12,472 nt of DNA from DASRAJ01 sp039920305 (GCA_039920305.1 JBDSEA010000071.1:1-12472), one strand, 5' to 3'. Positions 1-6,320 are shown, numbered from the stretch's first letter. The notes: generated from the letters alone by a model not told the origin. Translations and numbers: made by a program.

Positions 1-300
1 ATAGAAATAATCCGGCAATTCCTCTAATTGCATATCGGGCTCAAAACCAAAGCTTGTGATGGATACTATTTTAATAAGCAATTTATCGGTTTCTATGTCT
101 GAGGCGATGAATGAAAAAATTAAAGTATAAATACCAGTAGAAGAGTCGTATTTACCAGATGGATCAAAAGCAATATGTAGTTTACCTTTCTTGTTGTCAG
201 CAGGGATTTTCATGAAAACCTCCGCAATTTGAAAATTCAAAATATTGAATATCGTTTTACCGGATGCAACTATATTTTCCTGCAACTCATTTACTGCCAT
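1..300 (-). CDS. SecB-like chaperone, partial (runs off window)
   Basis: An uninterrupted minus-strand frame of 100 codons runs from an ATG at 300 to the window edge, so the C-terminus is missing. The visible protein has the layout of the SecB fold (PF02556). A short N-terminal lead is followed by beta-strand segments around FNILNFQIAEVF, then a long alternating hydrophobic strand (YTLIFSFIAS), then KLLIKIVSITSFGFEP, and finally LEELPDYFY at the edge. In SecB-like proteins an 'elP-x-ff' stretch leads into the NSIAILFPY-type helix, which would lie outside the window. SecB is a cytosolic holdase. Solitary SecB-like proteins encoded beside toxin-antitoxin pairs control chaperone-addicted antitoxins. 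Its start overlaps the end of the upstream small gene by 10 bases, which suggests translational coupling. The SecB assignment is by pattern resemblance only, without a search. The gene is AT-rich compared with the core genes in the window. Confidence 0.6.
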   Translation of the reverse strand, partial: MAVNELQENIVASGKTIFNILNFQIAEVFMKIPADNKKGKLHIAFDPSGKYDSSTGIYTLIFSFIASDIETDKLLIKIVSITSFGFEPDMQLEELPDYFY

Positions 301-530
301 GAACCAAAACTAACAAAAAACCCCGAAAAAATTTCGGGGTTAGGAGAGAGATCATTTTTAAAAAGCAAATCAATAGGGGGCGGGATACTTGATAAGTAAA
401 ATAAATCGTTTTCAAAAATTAACGCAGAGTCAACACTTTGGTGATTGCTCAACCACTCAAGCATGGAACTTTTCGTTTCCAGTGCTAACGCGGTATCTAA
501 CCTTTTTTCTATGGCTTTTAAGTCAATCAC
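291..530 (-). CDS. Small antitoxin-like protein (79 aa) between ART-like toxin and SecB-like chaperone
   Basis: A 79-residue protein starting at GTG (530), 6 bp after the stop of the toxin-like gene and ending 10 bases inside the SecB-like gene. Residues 3-30 form a charged amphipathic helix (LKAIEKRLDTALA, then SMLEWLSNHQ), typical of small Bacteroidota antitoxins that wrap around a toxin. Residues 36-60 are hydrophobic and proline-containing (SSIPPPIDLLF). The tail, residues 64-79, is strongly aromatic and hydrophobic (IFSGFFVSFGSW). Such a tail is what a chaperone-addiction (ChAD) segment of a TAC antitoxin would look like. However, codons 64-72 coincide with an intrinsic terminator, so the tail may instead be read-through of a former intergenic region. 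No DNA-binding motif is obvious. The antitoxin role is inferred from size, helix pattern and position; I recognise no named family with certainty. Confidence 0.5.
   Translation of the reverse strand: MIDLKAIEKRLDTALALETKSSMLEWLSNHQSVDSALIFENDLFYLSSIPPPIDLLFKNDLSPNPEIFSGFFVSFGSWQ
315..341 (-). terminator. Intrinsic terminator embedded in the antitoxin-like ORF
   Basis: On the minus strand a perfect 10-bp stem, AACCCCGAAA (341-332) with TTTCGGGGTT (328-319), closes a 3-nt loop and is followed by TTTT, giving a six-T run. It has the shape of a strong rho-independent terminator and works only leftwards, since the plus strand has no T run. It lies within codons 64-72 of the 79-aa ORF and 15 bases upstream of the SecB-like start codon. 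Either it ends or attenuates the toxin-antitoxin transcript, or the chaperone depends on read-through. Confidence 0.85.
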
Positions 531-536
531 TGGTTA

Positions 537-1046
537 TTATACTGAACAATCTTGCTCCAGGTATTTCGCAAAGTTACTCATTACTTTGAGATCAAACACT
601 ACCATTTGTATTCTTTTTCTGTACCAAAATTTAATGACCAAAACATAATCTTGATTTTCCGGTAAATCTTGAAAAAGTATTCCGTCAACATCCTTCCAAG
701 TTCCCTTTTCGGTAAAGTATTCATTAATCTGTTTAATGCTTGGCTTTACTCCAGTCGTTCTGTAAAATCTTCTTGCAATTTTTTCTATCTGTGTTTTCCA
801 AAATTGATAGTGTTCTTCGTTGAAAACTGTATCAAAGATATTTTGACAATCTATCTGTGCCTCATAAATTTGAAATGAACCAGTTTTGCCTTTAAATAAG
901 TTCCCCCATTGCAGCGCATCTTCTAAGTCATACCAAAAGTAAAACCCACTACCAAGCCATGCATTGCTTTTTATACATTGGACAGGTTGTGATAAAATAC
1001 TTCCTCTGTTTTCTTGTGTATGATACATTTGTCTTTTTGTAATCAT
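537..1046 (-). CDS. ADP-ribosyltransferase-fold toxin candidate
   Basis: A 169-residue protein from ATG at 1046; a later in-frame ATG at 1028 and a TTG at 1079 are alternatives. The N-terminus has a YH pair (residues 8-9) followed by SILSQP and WLGSGFYFW (30-38), then DALQWG (43-48). This resembles an ART-like family with the pattern YHG...WLG-x-G-x-YFW...A..WA, in which an early Tyr/His and an aromatic strand line the NAD site. A second conserved-looking block is DVDGILFQDLP (119-129). No signal peptide or membrane segment is seen. It ends with tandem TAA codons 6 bp before the antitoxin candidate, giving the order toxin, antitoxin, SecB-like chaperone, as in HigBA-SecB TAC modules. Toxicity and NAD chemistry are inferred, and the family match is from memory of the motif. 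The gene is clearly AT-rich: bases 781-840 contain 17 G/C of 60. Confidence 0.5.
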   Translation of the reverse strand: MITKRQMYHTQENRGSILSQPVQCIKSNAWLGSGFYFWYDLEDALQWGNLFKGKTGSFQIYEAQIDCQNIFDTVFNEEHYQFWKTQIEKIARRFYRTTGVKPSIKQINEYFTEKGTWKDVDGILFQDLPENQDYVLVIKFWYRKRIQMVVFDLKVMSNFAKYLEQDCSV

Positions 1047-1065
1047 GGCAGACAAGATAAAAATT

Positions 1066-1155
1066 TCATATTTTATCAATTAATTTAACAATATCCTCAA
1101 CGTCCCATAATTTCTTTGTTAATCCAGCTTCCAATGCGGGTGGTACTCTGAGCGT
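1066..1155 (-). pseudogene. C-terminal remnant of an IS1-like transposase
   Basis: The minus strand from 1155 to a TGA at 1068-1066 encodes 29 residues that start TLRVPPALEAGLTKKLWD and continue into VEDIVKLID. This matches the C-terminal end of IS1-family transposases (pattern HKTLRVTPAMEAGL..LW.VEDIV.L). The preceding HK codons (CAT AAA, 1160-1155) sit one base out of frame, consistent with a single-base deletion. Further upstream the similarity stops. No terminal inverted repeat or target duplication is visible. The remnant ends only 20 bases before the toxin candidate's ATG, so its end now forms that gene's upstream region. Confidence 0.55.
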
Positions 1156-1260
1156 TTATGGACACTACCGAAAACTGCCGGAAAGAAATTAAATCACGAC
1201 CGGATACATCCGGATAGCGGCGCAATTATTTTCTGTTCCAAATGACTATGACGGGATATT

Positions 1261-1289
1261 TTTTAAAATCATCATCCTTTCTGATGATT
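1261..1289 (-). terminator. Terminator-like hairpin after the broken vapC
   Basis: AATCATCA (1267-1274) and TGATGATT (1282-1289) form a perfect 8-bp stem with a 7-nt loop. On the minus strand the stem is followed by TTAAAAAAT, a poor and interrupted T tract. It lies just downstream of the vapC remnant and could end the rsmE/DUF4159/vapBC transcript. The stem is AT-rich, so strength is doubtful. Confidence 0.4.
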
Positions 1290-1291
1290 GT

Positions 1292-1586
1292 TCACCCCTC
1301 ATGTATTGCTTGTGCAATCATGATCCGATCGAAGGACTAAAATATCCTGTAAATCAATTGGCAAAACTTCAATTCCTGATTGTTTTACAAGATGGAAAAT
1401 TTTCTTAAGATCAGTATTCAAATTCAACTTTCCCATTGAATATTTTATTGCTACCTCCCATAGAGAAGCGATACTTATATAACGAAAGTTATCAGGATCG
1501 GGAATTCTTGATCTCACTGGAGCCGGTAGTTGCGGATCATTGGTTGTGAACCAAATCCAGGCATGTGAATCAAGAAGCAATCGCAT
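1292..1586 (-). pseudogene. vapC: Disrupted VapC toxin (PIN-domain RNase)
   Basis: The frame from ATG 1586 encodes a typical PIN-domain start: LLLDSHAWIW with the acidic Asp6, then SIASLWEVAIK with Glu44, then GIEVLPIDLQDILVL (71-85). After that the frame drifts into a short unrelated tail ending at 1299. In a shifted frame, starting exactly there (1333), the next PIN block FDRIMIAQAIHEG appears and is halted by a TGA at 1294-1292. The usual segment between these blocks, LP-x-x-H-x-DP carrying a catalytic acidic residue, is absent. So roughly ten codons are deleted with a frame change, and the final ~30 residues of the family are also gone. An active VapC endoribonuclease is unlikely. Its ATG overlaps the vapB stop as TGATG, the usual antitoxin-toxin coupling. 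Confidence 0.75.
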
Positions 1587-1792
1587 CACATGTATTCTTT
1601 AAAATCATCCAAAGGGTCATCGAAAGCTGGAAGCATTTCAATTAGACCCTTGGTAAGACCTGCTTTGGGAATTTGTTTTGAATTTAATTTTTTCTTTTTT
1701 TTCTCTGAAAGGAAATCAATAAAGTCATTCACTTCCTCCTTTAAATCAGCGGGAAGCGCTTCTATTTTTGATGCCAGCTCAAGTGCACTCAT
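1586..1792 (-). CDS. vapB: VapB-type antitoxin (DUF2281)
   Basis: A 68-residue protein of the DUF2281 antitoxin family. The N-terminal helices (LASKIEALPADLKEEVNDFIDFL, residues 6-28) are followed by a lysine run (31-35) and the conserved tail KAGLTKGLIEM...FDDPLDDFKEYM (43-68), which family members use to cover the PIN toxin's active site. It starts 18 bp after the DUF4159 stop on the same strand, so it may be read through from the rsmE operon; no separate promoter is evident. Its stop overlaps the start of the broken vapC. The antitoxin looks intact while its toxin does not, so it may be an orphan left by toxin decay or act against related toxins elsewhere. Confidence 0.75.
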   Translation of the reverse strand: MSALELASKIEALPADLKEEVNDFIDFLSEKKKKKLNSKQIPKAGLTKGLIEMLPAFDDPLDDFKEYM

Positions 1793-1810
1793 GACCGTAA
1801 AGTTACAGAA

Positions 1811-2512
1811 TCAGCTTTTTTCACGCAATGAGAATACATATTGAATGATATTACTACCCATCTGCAGGGCCTTCGTGCGAATATCATCGGGATCATTGTG
1901 TACATTATCCCACCCGTCACCGAGATCGCATTCATGATTGTAGAAGCAAACCAGTCTTCCTTCGTAAAATAATCCGAATCCCTGGGGGGCTTTTCCATCA
2001 TGCTCATGAATTTTGGGAAGACCATTCGGAAAATCATACCTGCCGTGATAAATGGGATGCGAAAAAGGAATTTCTTCCATCTGTAATTCGGGAAAAACTT
2101 TTTTGATGGTAGGCCGCACATAGGGATCAAGTCCGTAATCATCATTGATAAAAAGAAATCCGCCGCTCACCAGGTAGGCACGAAGATTCTGTGCCTCCTC
2201 ATCAGTAAGTGTAAAATTGCCGTGACCGGTCATATAGATAAAAGGATAATTGAAAATGTCAGGACTGCCGGGTTCAACAATCGCATGATCGGCTTCGAAG
2301 TTTGTTCCGAGATTTTTATTGCAAAAAAGCGCGAGGTTCTTTAAGGAGTTCACATCGTTGTACCAGTCCCCACCACCTTTATATTTGAGAAGCGCGAGCT
2401 TGATGGTGGGTGAAGAAAACGCGGTAAGTAGAAAGAGGGCAGAAGTGAGCCACGCCAGAAACAGTTTCGGGAACCGGGTACCGGGTACCGGGTTAAGAAA
2501 ATTACAAATCAT
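1811..2512 (-). CDS. DUF4159 domain-containing exported protein
   Basis: A 233-residue protein, taken from ATG 2512 (a TTG at 2521 is the alternative). Residues 14-33 are a hydrophobic segment ending LTAFSS, a likely signal peptide or N-terminal anchor. The rest is the DUF4159 domain: LLKYKGGGDWYND (41-53), YMTGHGNFTLTDEE (93-106), LRAYLVSGGFLFINDDYG (110-127), HPIYHG (152-157) and FYNHECDLGDGW (190-201). The family has a glutamine-amidotransferase/flavodoxin-like fold, and its molecular role is not established. It starts 16 bp after rsmE, so the two are probably co-transcribed. The N-terminal region before the hydrophobic core is unusual: it has few positive charges and is partly encoded by a 7-bp tandem repeat. 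Confidence 0.8.
   Translation of the reverse strand: MICNFLNPVPGTRFPKLFLAWLTSALFLLTAFSSPTIKLALLKYKGGGDWYNDVNSLKNLALFCNKNLGTNFEADHAIVEPGSPDIFNYPFIYMTGHGNFTLTDEEAQNLRAYLVSGGFLFINDDYGLDPYVRPTIKKVFPELQMEEIPFSHPIYHGRYDFPNGLPKIHEHDGKAPQGFGLFYEGRLVCFYNHECDLGDGWDNVHNDPDDIRTKALQMGSNIIQYVFSLREKS
2473..2493. repeat. Three tandem copies of heptamer ACCGGGT
   Basis: Three exact head-to-tail copies of ACCGGGT occupy 2473-2493 and create two GGTACC palindromes. The 21-bp length keeps frame inside the N-terminal coding region of the DUF4159 gene, encoding part of NPVPGTR. A slippage-prone array, or a dispersed short repeat that landed in the gene, are both possible. Confidence 0.85.
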
Positions 2513-2528
2513 CTTATTCAAATAATAA

Positions 2529-3257
2529 TTAACTATTCAACAATTGAACCGTATGCACCGCAACAATTCCGGCTGTTTCTGTTCTAAGCCTGTTCCTGCC
2601 CAAAGTTACTTCAGAAAATCCCCGTGCTTTTGCAAGTTCAATTTCCTCAGGGGTAAAGTCCCCCTCAGGGCCAATCATTATTAAAACATTTTCGCCCGGT
2701 TTATTTAACGATTTTAATGGTGGAAGATTTTCTGACCGGCAGTGGCAAATGAATTTTTGCATTTCGTATTTCCGGGGAAAGCCGGGAACTTGCTCACCTG
2801 CACTTAAAAAGCTGTTAAAGGTACTTTGCTCATTTAATTTCGGCAACCACAGGCGAAGTGATTGCTTCATAGCTGCCGATAAAATCTTTTGCAGCCGCTC
2901 AGGTTTGATTTTATCACGCTCTGACCTTGCGCAAATGAGTGGTGTGATTTCCGTAATTCCCAGTTCGGATGCTTTTTCTAAAAACCATTCAAAGCGGTCC
3001 ATGTTCTTGGTGGAAGCAATGGCGATATGAATTTGAGGAAACGAAGCTGATTCTACCCTGACTATCTCAATAACCTCCAGAATTGCTTCCTTTTTTATTT
3101 CACCGGTTAGCCGTGCCCGCATCAGCTTGCCCATCCCATCGGTTACCATCAACTCATCACCCACCTGGTGGCGCATCACCCGGAGGCAATGGCGGGATTC
3201 ATCCGGGTCGAGAAAAAGCTGACTGGCTGCTGACCTGTTACTGAAAAATAATTCCAT
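2529..3257 (-). CDS. rsmE: 16S rRNA (uracil1498-N3)-methyltransferase RsmE
   Basis: A 242-residue SPOUT-class methyltransferase that methylates N3 of U1498 in 16S rRNA using S-adenosylmethionine. The N-terminal PUA-like domain includes HCLRVMRHQVGDELMVTDG (23-41). The SPOUT domain carries IAIASTKNMDRFEWFLEKASELG (78-100), RSERDKIKPERLQKILSAAMKQS (111-133), the SAM-knot motif MIGPEGDFTPEE (194-205) and LGRNRLRTETAG (219-230). All are family hallmarks and the length is normal. ATG at 3257 fits the usual N-terminus (ELFF). A TACTATTG at 3290-3283 (minus) is one mismatch from the Bacteroidota -7 element and could be its promoter. It leads the DUF4159 gene, and pckA upstream ends 85 bp away. Confidence 0.95.
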   Translation of the reverse strand: MELFFSNRSAASQLFLDPDESRHCLRVMRHQVGDELMVTDGMGKLMRARLTGEIKKEAILEVIEIVRVESASFPQIHIAIASTKNMDRFEWFLEKASELGITEITPLICARSERDKIKPERLQKILSAAMKQSLRLWLPKLNEQSTFNSFLSAGEQVPGFPRKYEMQKFICHCRSENLPPLKSLNKPGENVLIMIGPEGDFTPEEIELAKARGFSEVTLGRNRLRTETAGIVAVHTVQLLNS

Positions 3258-3342
3258 CCACTCAAAAATATTTCATGCCGATCAATAGTAACAGAAACTG
3301 GCAGGCAGCATTTAAAGGATAAAAACACGCAGGAATAATTTT

Positions 3343-4962
3343 TCACTTGGCTGAAGTTGCAAGCACCCTCGGTGCAGCAGCCAGTGTTTCCTCATTTGCC
3401 GTTGCTGAAAACTTTTTGAAATTAGTAATGAATTGTTGCGCCAGATCATTCGCCTTATGATCGTAGGCTTCTTTATCCTCCCATGTATCCCGAGGATTTA
3501 AGATCTCTGCAGGCACGCCGGGGCATATAACAGGATAGGCCAGTCCGAATACCGGATGGATTTCGAATGCCGCCTTACTCAGATCACCGGCAAAAACGGA
3601 GGTGATCATGGAGCGTGTGTGAGCAAGCTTTATTCTCGATCCAACGCCATAGCTTCCACCTGTCCAGCCTGTGTTGACCAGCCATACGCTTGCCTCATGA
3701 TGCTGCATCTTATCGCCAAGCATGTGAGCATATTTATTGGGATCCAGAGGAAAAAAAGGTGCACCAAAGCATGTTGAAAAAGTCGTTTTAGGTTCTGTGA
3801 TGCCGGCTTCAGTTCCTGCAACTTTTGCAGTATAGCCACTCAGAAACCAATACATAGCCTGACCGGGGGTAAGCTTTGAGAGAGGAGGCAGCACTCCGAA
3901 TGCATCACAGGTAAGGAAAAAAATATTTTCAGGATGTCCTCCAGCGGAGGACTCCACTGCATTTGCAATAAAGTTCAGCGGATAGCTCACACGTGTGTTT
4001 TCAGTAACTGAAATATCGTCGTAATCCACTGTCTTTGTCCCGGGAAAAAACCGTACATTCTCAAGCAATGCGCCGCGCCTGATGGCGCTGAAAATCTCCG
4101 GTTCTTTCTCCCTGGTAAGATTTACGCATTTGGCGTAGCATCCTCCTTCAAAATTGAAAACCCCCTTGTCGCTCCAGCCATGCTCGTCATCACCAATCAA
4201 TCCGCGGTCAGGGTCAGCGCTAAGTGTTGTTTTCCCTGTGCCGGATAAGCCAAAAAAGATCGCCGAATCGCCTTTCTTGCCTGCGTTCGCCGAGCAATGC
4301 ATTGAAAGCACTCCGTGATTCTGCGGCAGTATGTAATTAAGTACTGTAAAAATTCCTTTTTTTATTTCACCGGTATAGGCGGTACCGCCGATAAGGATCA
4401 TTTTTCGTGTGAAATTCAGCACCGCAAAATTTCCTTTATTGATGTTGTAACGCTGCGGATCGGTTTTATGACCAGGCGCATGAATAACGGTCCAGTCCGG
4501 ATCAATTGTATTTAACTCGTTTTCATCCGGTCGCAGGAACATGTTTCCTGCAAACAAGGCGGCCCATGGCAGCTCAGAAATCACTCTTACATTCAGCCGG
4601 TATTCCGGATCAGCACATGCATACGCATCCTTTACGTACACCTCCTTACCTTCAAAATATTTTAATATCTCATCAAGCAGCGGTTGAAAATTTTCCTCGT
4701 CAAATGGCTGATTTACCTCTCCCCAATAAACAGTTTCTTCGGTGGTGGCATCCTTTACTATGTATTTATCCTTAGGTGCGCGGCCGGTAAATTCTCCGGT
4801 ATCCACTGCAAGGGAGCCCGTATCAGTAATCTCCCCGTGCCTTTTTTCATAGCTCCTGTCAATGAGCTGATCCTGGCTCCAATTCCAGTTTATAATATTC
4901 AAATTCCTAAATCCGTACTCAGACAAAAGATGCTTAGGGTTTTTTGTTCCTGTTTCAGTCAT
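3343..4962 (-). CDS. pckA: Phosphoenolpyruvate carboxykinase (ATP)
   Basis: A 539-residue ATP-dependent PEP carboxykinase, converting oxaloacetate and ATP to PEP, CO2 and ADP in gluconeogenesis (or the reverse, anaplerotically). Key motifs are all present: substrate-binding Arg in FTGRAPKDKY (58-67), GGTAYTGEIKKG (192-203), the kinase-1a loop GLSGTGKTTLSAD (238-250) and the kinase-2/metal site LIGDDEHGW (255-263). The frame is open to 5031, but the extra 23 residues are hydrophobic and not typical of the family. The ATG at 4962 gives the normal length and the usual N-terminal MTETG-type start, and leaves room for the -7 element at 5027-5020. It is probably a single-gene unit and divergent from the YtxH-like gene. 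Confidence 0.96.
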   Translation of the reverse strand: MTETGTKNPKHLLSEYGFRNLNIINWNWSQDQLIDRSYEKRHGEITDTGSLAVDTGEFTGRAPKDKYIVKDATTEETVYWGEVNQPFDEENFQPLLDEILKYFEGKEVYVKDAYACADPEYRLNVRVISELPWAALFAGNMFLRPDENELNTIDPDWTVIHAPGHKTDPQRYNINKGNFAVLNFTRKMILIGGTAYTGEIKKGIFTVLNYILPQNHGVLSMHCSANAGKKGDSAIFFGLSGTGKTTLSADPDRGLIGDDEHGWSDKGVFNFEGGCYAKCVNLTREKEPEIFSAIRRGALLENVRFFPGTKTVDYDDISVTENTRVSYPLNFIANAVESSAGGHPENIFFLTCDAFGVLPPLSKLTPGQAMYWFLSGYTAKVAGTEAGITEPKTTFSTCFGAPFFPLDPNKYAHMLGDKMQHHEASVWLVNTGWTGGSYGVGSRIKLAHTRSMITSVFAGDLSKAAFEIHPVFGLAYPVICPGVPAEILNPRDTWEDKEAYDHKANDLAQQFITNFKKFSATANEETLAAAPRVLATSAK

Positions 4963-5019
4963 GCTGTTTAAAATTTTGTTGAAGAAGATTCCCGCAGAAA
5001 TGAATGTGAATAAGGGCGG

Positions 5020-5027
5020 CAAATATA
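5020..5027 (-). promoter_or_regulatory. Candidate pckA promoter, -7 element TATATTTG
   Basis: The minus strand reads TATATTTG at 5027-5020, a full match to the Bacteroidota -7 consensus TAnnTTTG, about 57 bases before the chosen pckA ATG. No TTG-type -33 element stands out upstream. It also argues against the long frame starting at 5031, since that start would lie upstream of the promoter. Confidence 0.45.
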
Positions 5028-5160
5028 ACATGGATGCAGCAGTTGAAAATGGAATATAAGTATTAAATCATTCCTATATTCCTGTTTGTATTGGCAGGAT
5101 TTTTATATAGTGCATCAGTTCTTATAACAGTTATTTCTTAATCTCCAAAAAATCTAACCA

Positions 5161-5406
5161 ATGACAACAACCGAAAAAATTTTAACTGCCGTGCTGGCCG
5201 GAGCCGCTGCCGGTGTACTCGCAGGTATTTTAATGGCGCCTGACAAAGGAACTGAAACCCGCCGCAAACTTTCTGATACCACCCGTGAATCCTTAAGCAA
5301 GGTAAAAGACTTTGCTACTTCATCAGTTTCGAACCTGAAGGAAAGGGTATTCAGCAAGGTGAATGGTAATTATGATGAGGCAGGGGCAGAAAGCCGGATG
5401 ATGTAA
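5161..5406 (+). CDS. YtxH-like small membrane-associated protein
   Basis: An 81-residue protein of the YtxH/GvpP type (PF12732). Residues 6-25 are a glycine/alanine-rich membrane segment (ILTAVLAGAAAGVLAGILMA), followed by the family signature APDKGTETRRKLSD (26-39) and a polar helical tail (about 40-65) with coiled-coil character. Such proteins are widespread general-stress-associated membrane proteins without a defined biochemical role. It is divergent from pckA and convergent with the T9SS-type gene. It is followed 22 bp later by a strong terminator, so it is probably monocistronic. Confidence 0.85.
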   Translation: MTTTEKILTAVLAGAAAGVLAGILMAPDKGTETRRKLSDTTRESLSKVKDFATSSVSNLKERVFSKVNGNYDEAGAESRMM

Positions 5407-5428
5407 TTCGTGCTCATCTCAAATAGTT

Positions 5429-5462
5429 AAAGGAGGCGTAACTGATCACGCCTCCTTTTTTT
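5429..5462 (+). terminator. Strong rho-independent terminator after the YtxH-like gene
   Basis: AAAGGAGGCGT (5429-5439) pairs perfectly with ACGCCTCCTTT (5448-5458) over 11 bp, with an 8-nt loop and a run of seven T in the plus direction. It lies between two convergent genes. In the minus direction the stem also exists, but the T tract is short (TTTAACTATTT), so termination of the secreted-protein gene would be weaker. Confidence 0.92.
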
Positions 5463-5470
5463 AATGTCAA

Positions 5471-6298
5471 TCAGTTTATCAGAATCTTTTTTGTTACCGT
5501 AATATTTCCGACCCGGGCAGTAATCAGCAAAATATTACCAGCAGAAGGTGGATAATTGATTACTGAATGATGATTATTTGCACGGAAGTTCTGCAGTTCG
5601 CATCCTGCAACATCCATGATTGTAATGAACAACGGCTCGGTGAGCGTACCTTCATAATTAATTATAATCGAATTGTTAAAGGAGTAAATCTCCGGAATTT
5701 CAATTCCGGCGACAGCAGGGATTCCAATGATTGTACTGCTGTCAAAAGCGACAATGGCTGCTCCTGAACTTTCATATGCATATGAGAAAATGGTGGTGGC
5801 TACCGTGAGCTGATTTTCATCCATCTGCATTTTAACCCACCCATATTTCATATTTCCCTGGTCCCGGAAATGCACTCCGAGATAACGGTTGTTGCCATCA
5901 ATCCAGTTACCTGAAAAAGAAGGATTAGCTCCAAATGCCGATTTGATCTGCTTAAGCGGTCCCAGTCCGTTTGATACAAAATTCAGGTTTGAACCAATAA
6001 GGGTATCCTGCAAAAGAGCAAGCGGATATTTGTTAGCATCTGCTGCCACTTCATTTCCTGAATCGGGTACTGCTATCGTTTTGGAATAAATGGTATCACC
6101 TACCATGGCATAGGAATTTATTATCTGGTAATCCATGGTGTCATCATTGTTCATGTCCAGATCATAGGTTACACTGCCTGCCACAACCTGATTCAGGACT
6201 GCATCCGGTATTACATCAGTGAAAATTACCTGGGCAACGCCTGTATTGATTGTCAGAAACAAAATAAGAGTAAACTCAATGAGTATCAGCTTTTTCAT
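5471..6298 (-). CDS. Secreted protein with T9SS type A-like C-terminal sorting domain
   Basis: A 275-residue protein. Residues 1-23 are a classic signal peptide (MKKLILIEFTLILFL...GVAQ), with cleavage expected near 23. The middle contains an aspartate/asparagine-rich strand DLDMNNDDTMDYQI (46-59) and the block RYLGVHF...MKYGWVKMQMD (138-160), followed by IFSYAYESSG. That pattern is common in Bacteroidota surface proteins. Residues 200-275 look like a T9SS sorting domain: a strand near SIIINYEG, FITIMDVAG in place of the usual v.d..Gr, and a terminal VTKKILIN. The prediction is that it is exported and either released or attached by the type IX system. It has no enzymatic motif. It is divergent from the ytxJ group, with a 194-bp gap holding an inverted repeat. 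Confidence 0.75.
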   Translation of the reverse strand: MKKLILIEFTLILFLTINTGVAQVIFTDVIPDAVLNQVVAGSVTYDLDMNNDDTMDYQIINSYAMVGDTIYSKTIAVPDSGNEVAADANKYPLALLQDTLIGSNLNFVSNGLGPLKQIKSAFGANPSFSGNWIDGNNRYLGVHFRDQGNMKYGWVKMQMDENQLTVATTIFSYAYESSGAAIVAFDSSTIIGIPAVAGIEIPEIYSFNNSIIINYEGTLTEPLFITIMDVAGCELQNFRANNHHSVINYPPSAGNILLITARVGNITVTKKILIN

Positions 6299-6320
6299 AA
6301 TCGGCTTTTACGTTTATGAT

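Noticed and set aside
4963..5031. A 23-residue hydrophobic N-terminal extension of pckA that could be read as a signal peptide
   Set aside because: PEPCK is cytosolic, the shorter start at 4962 gives the normal length, and a TATATTTG -7 element lies within the proposed extension.
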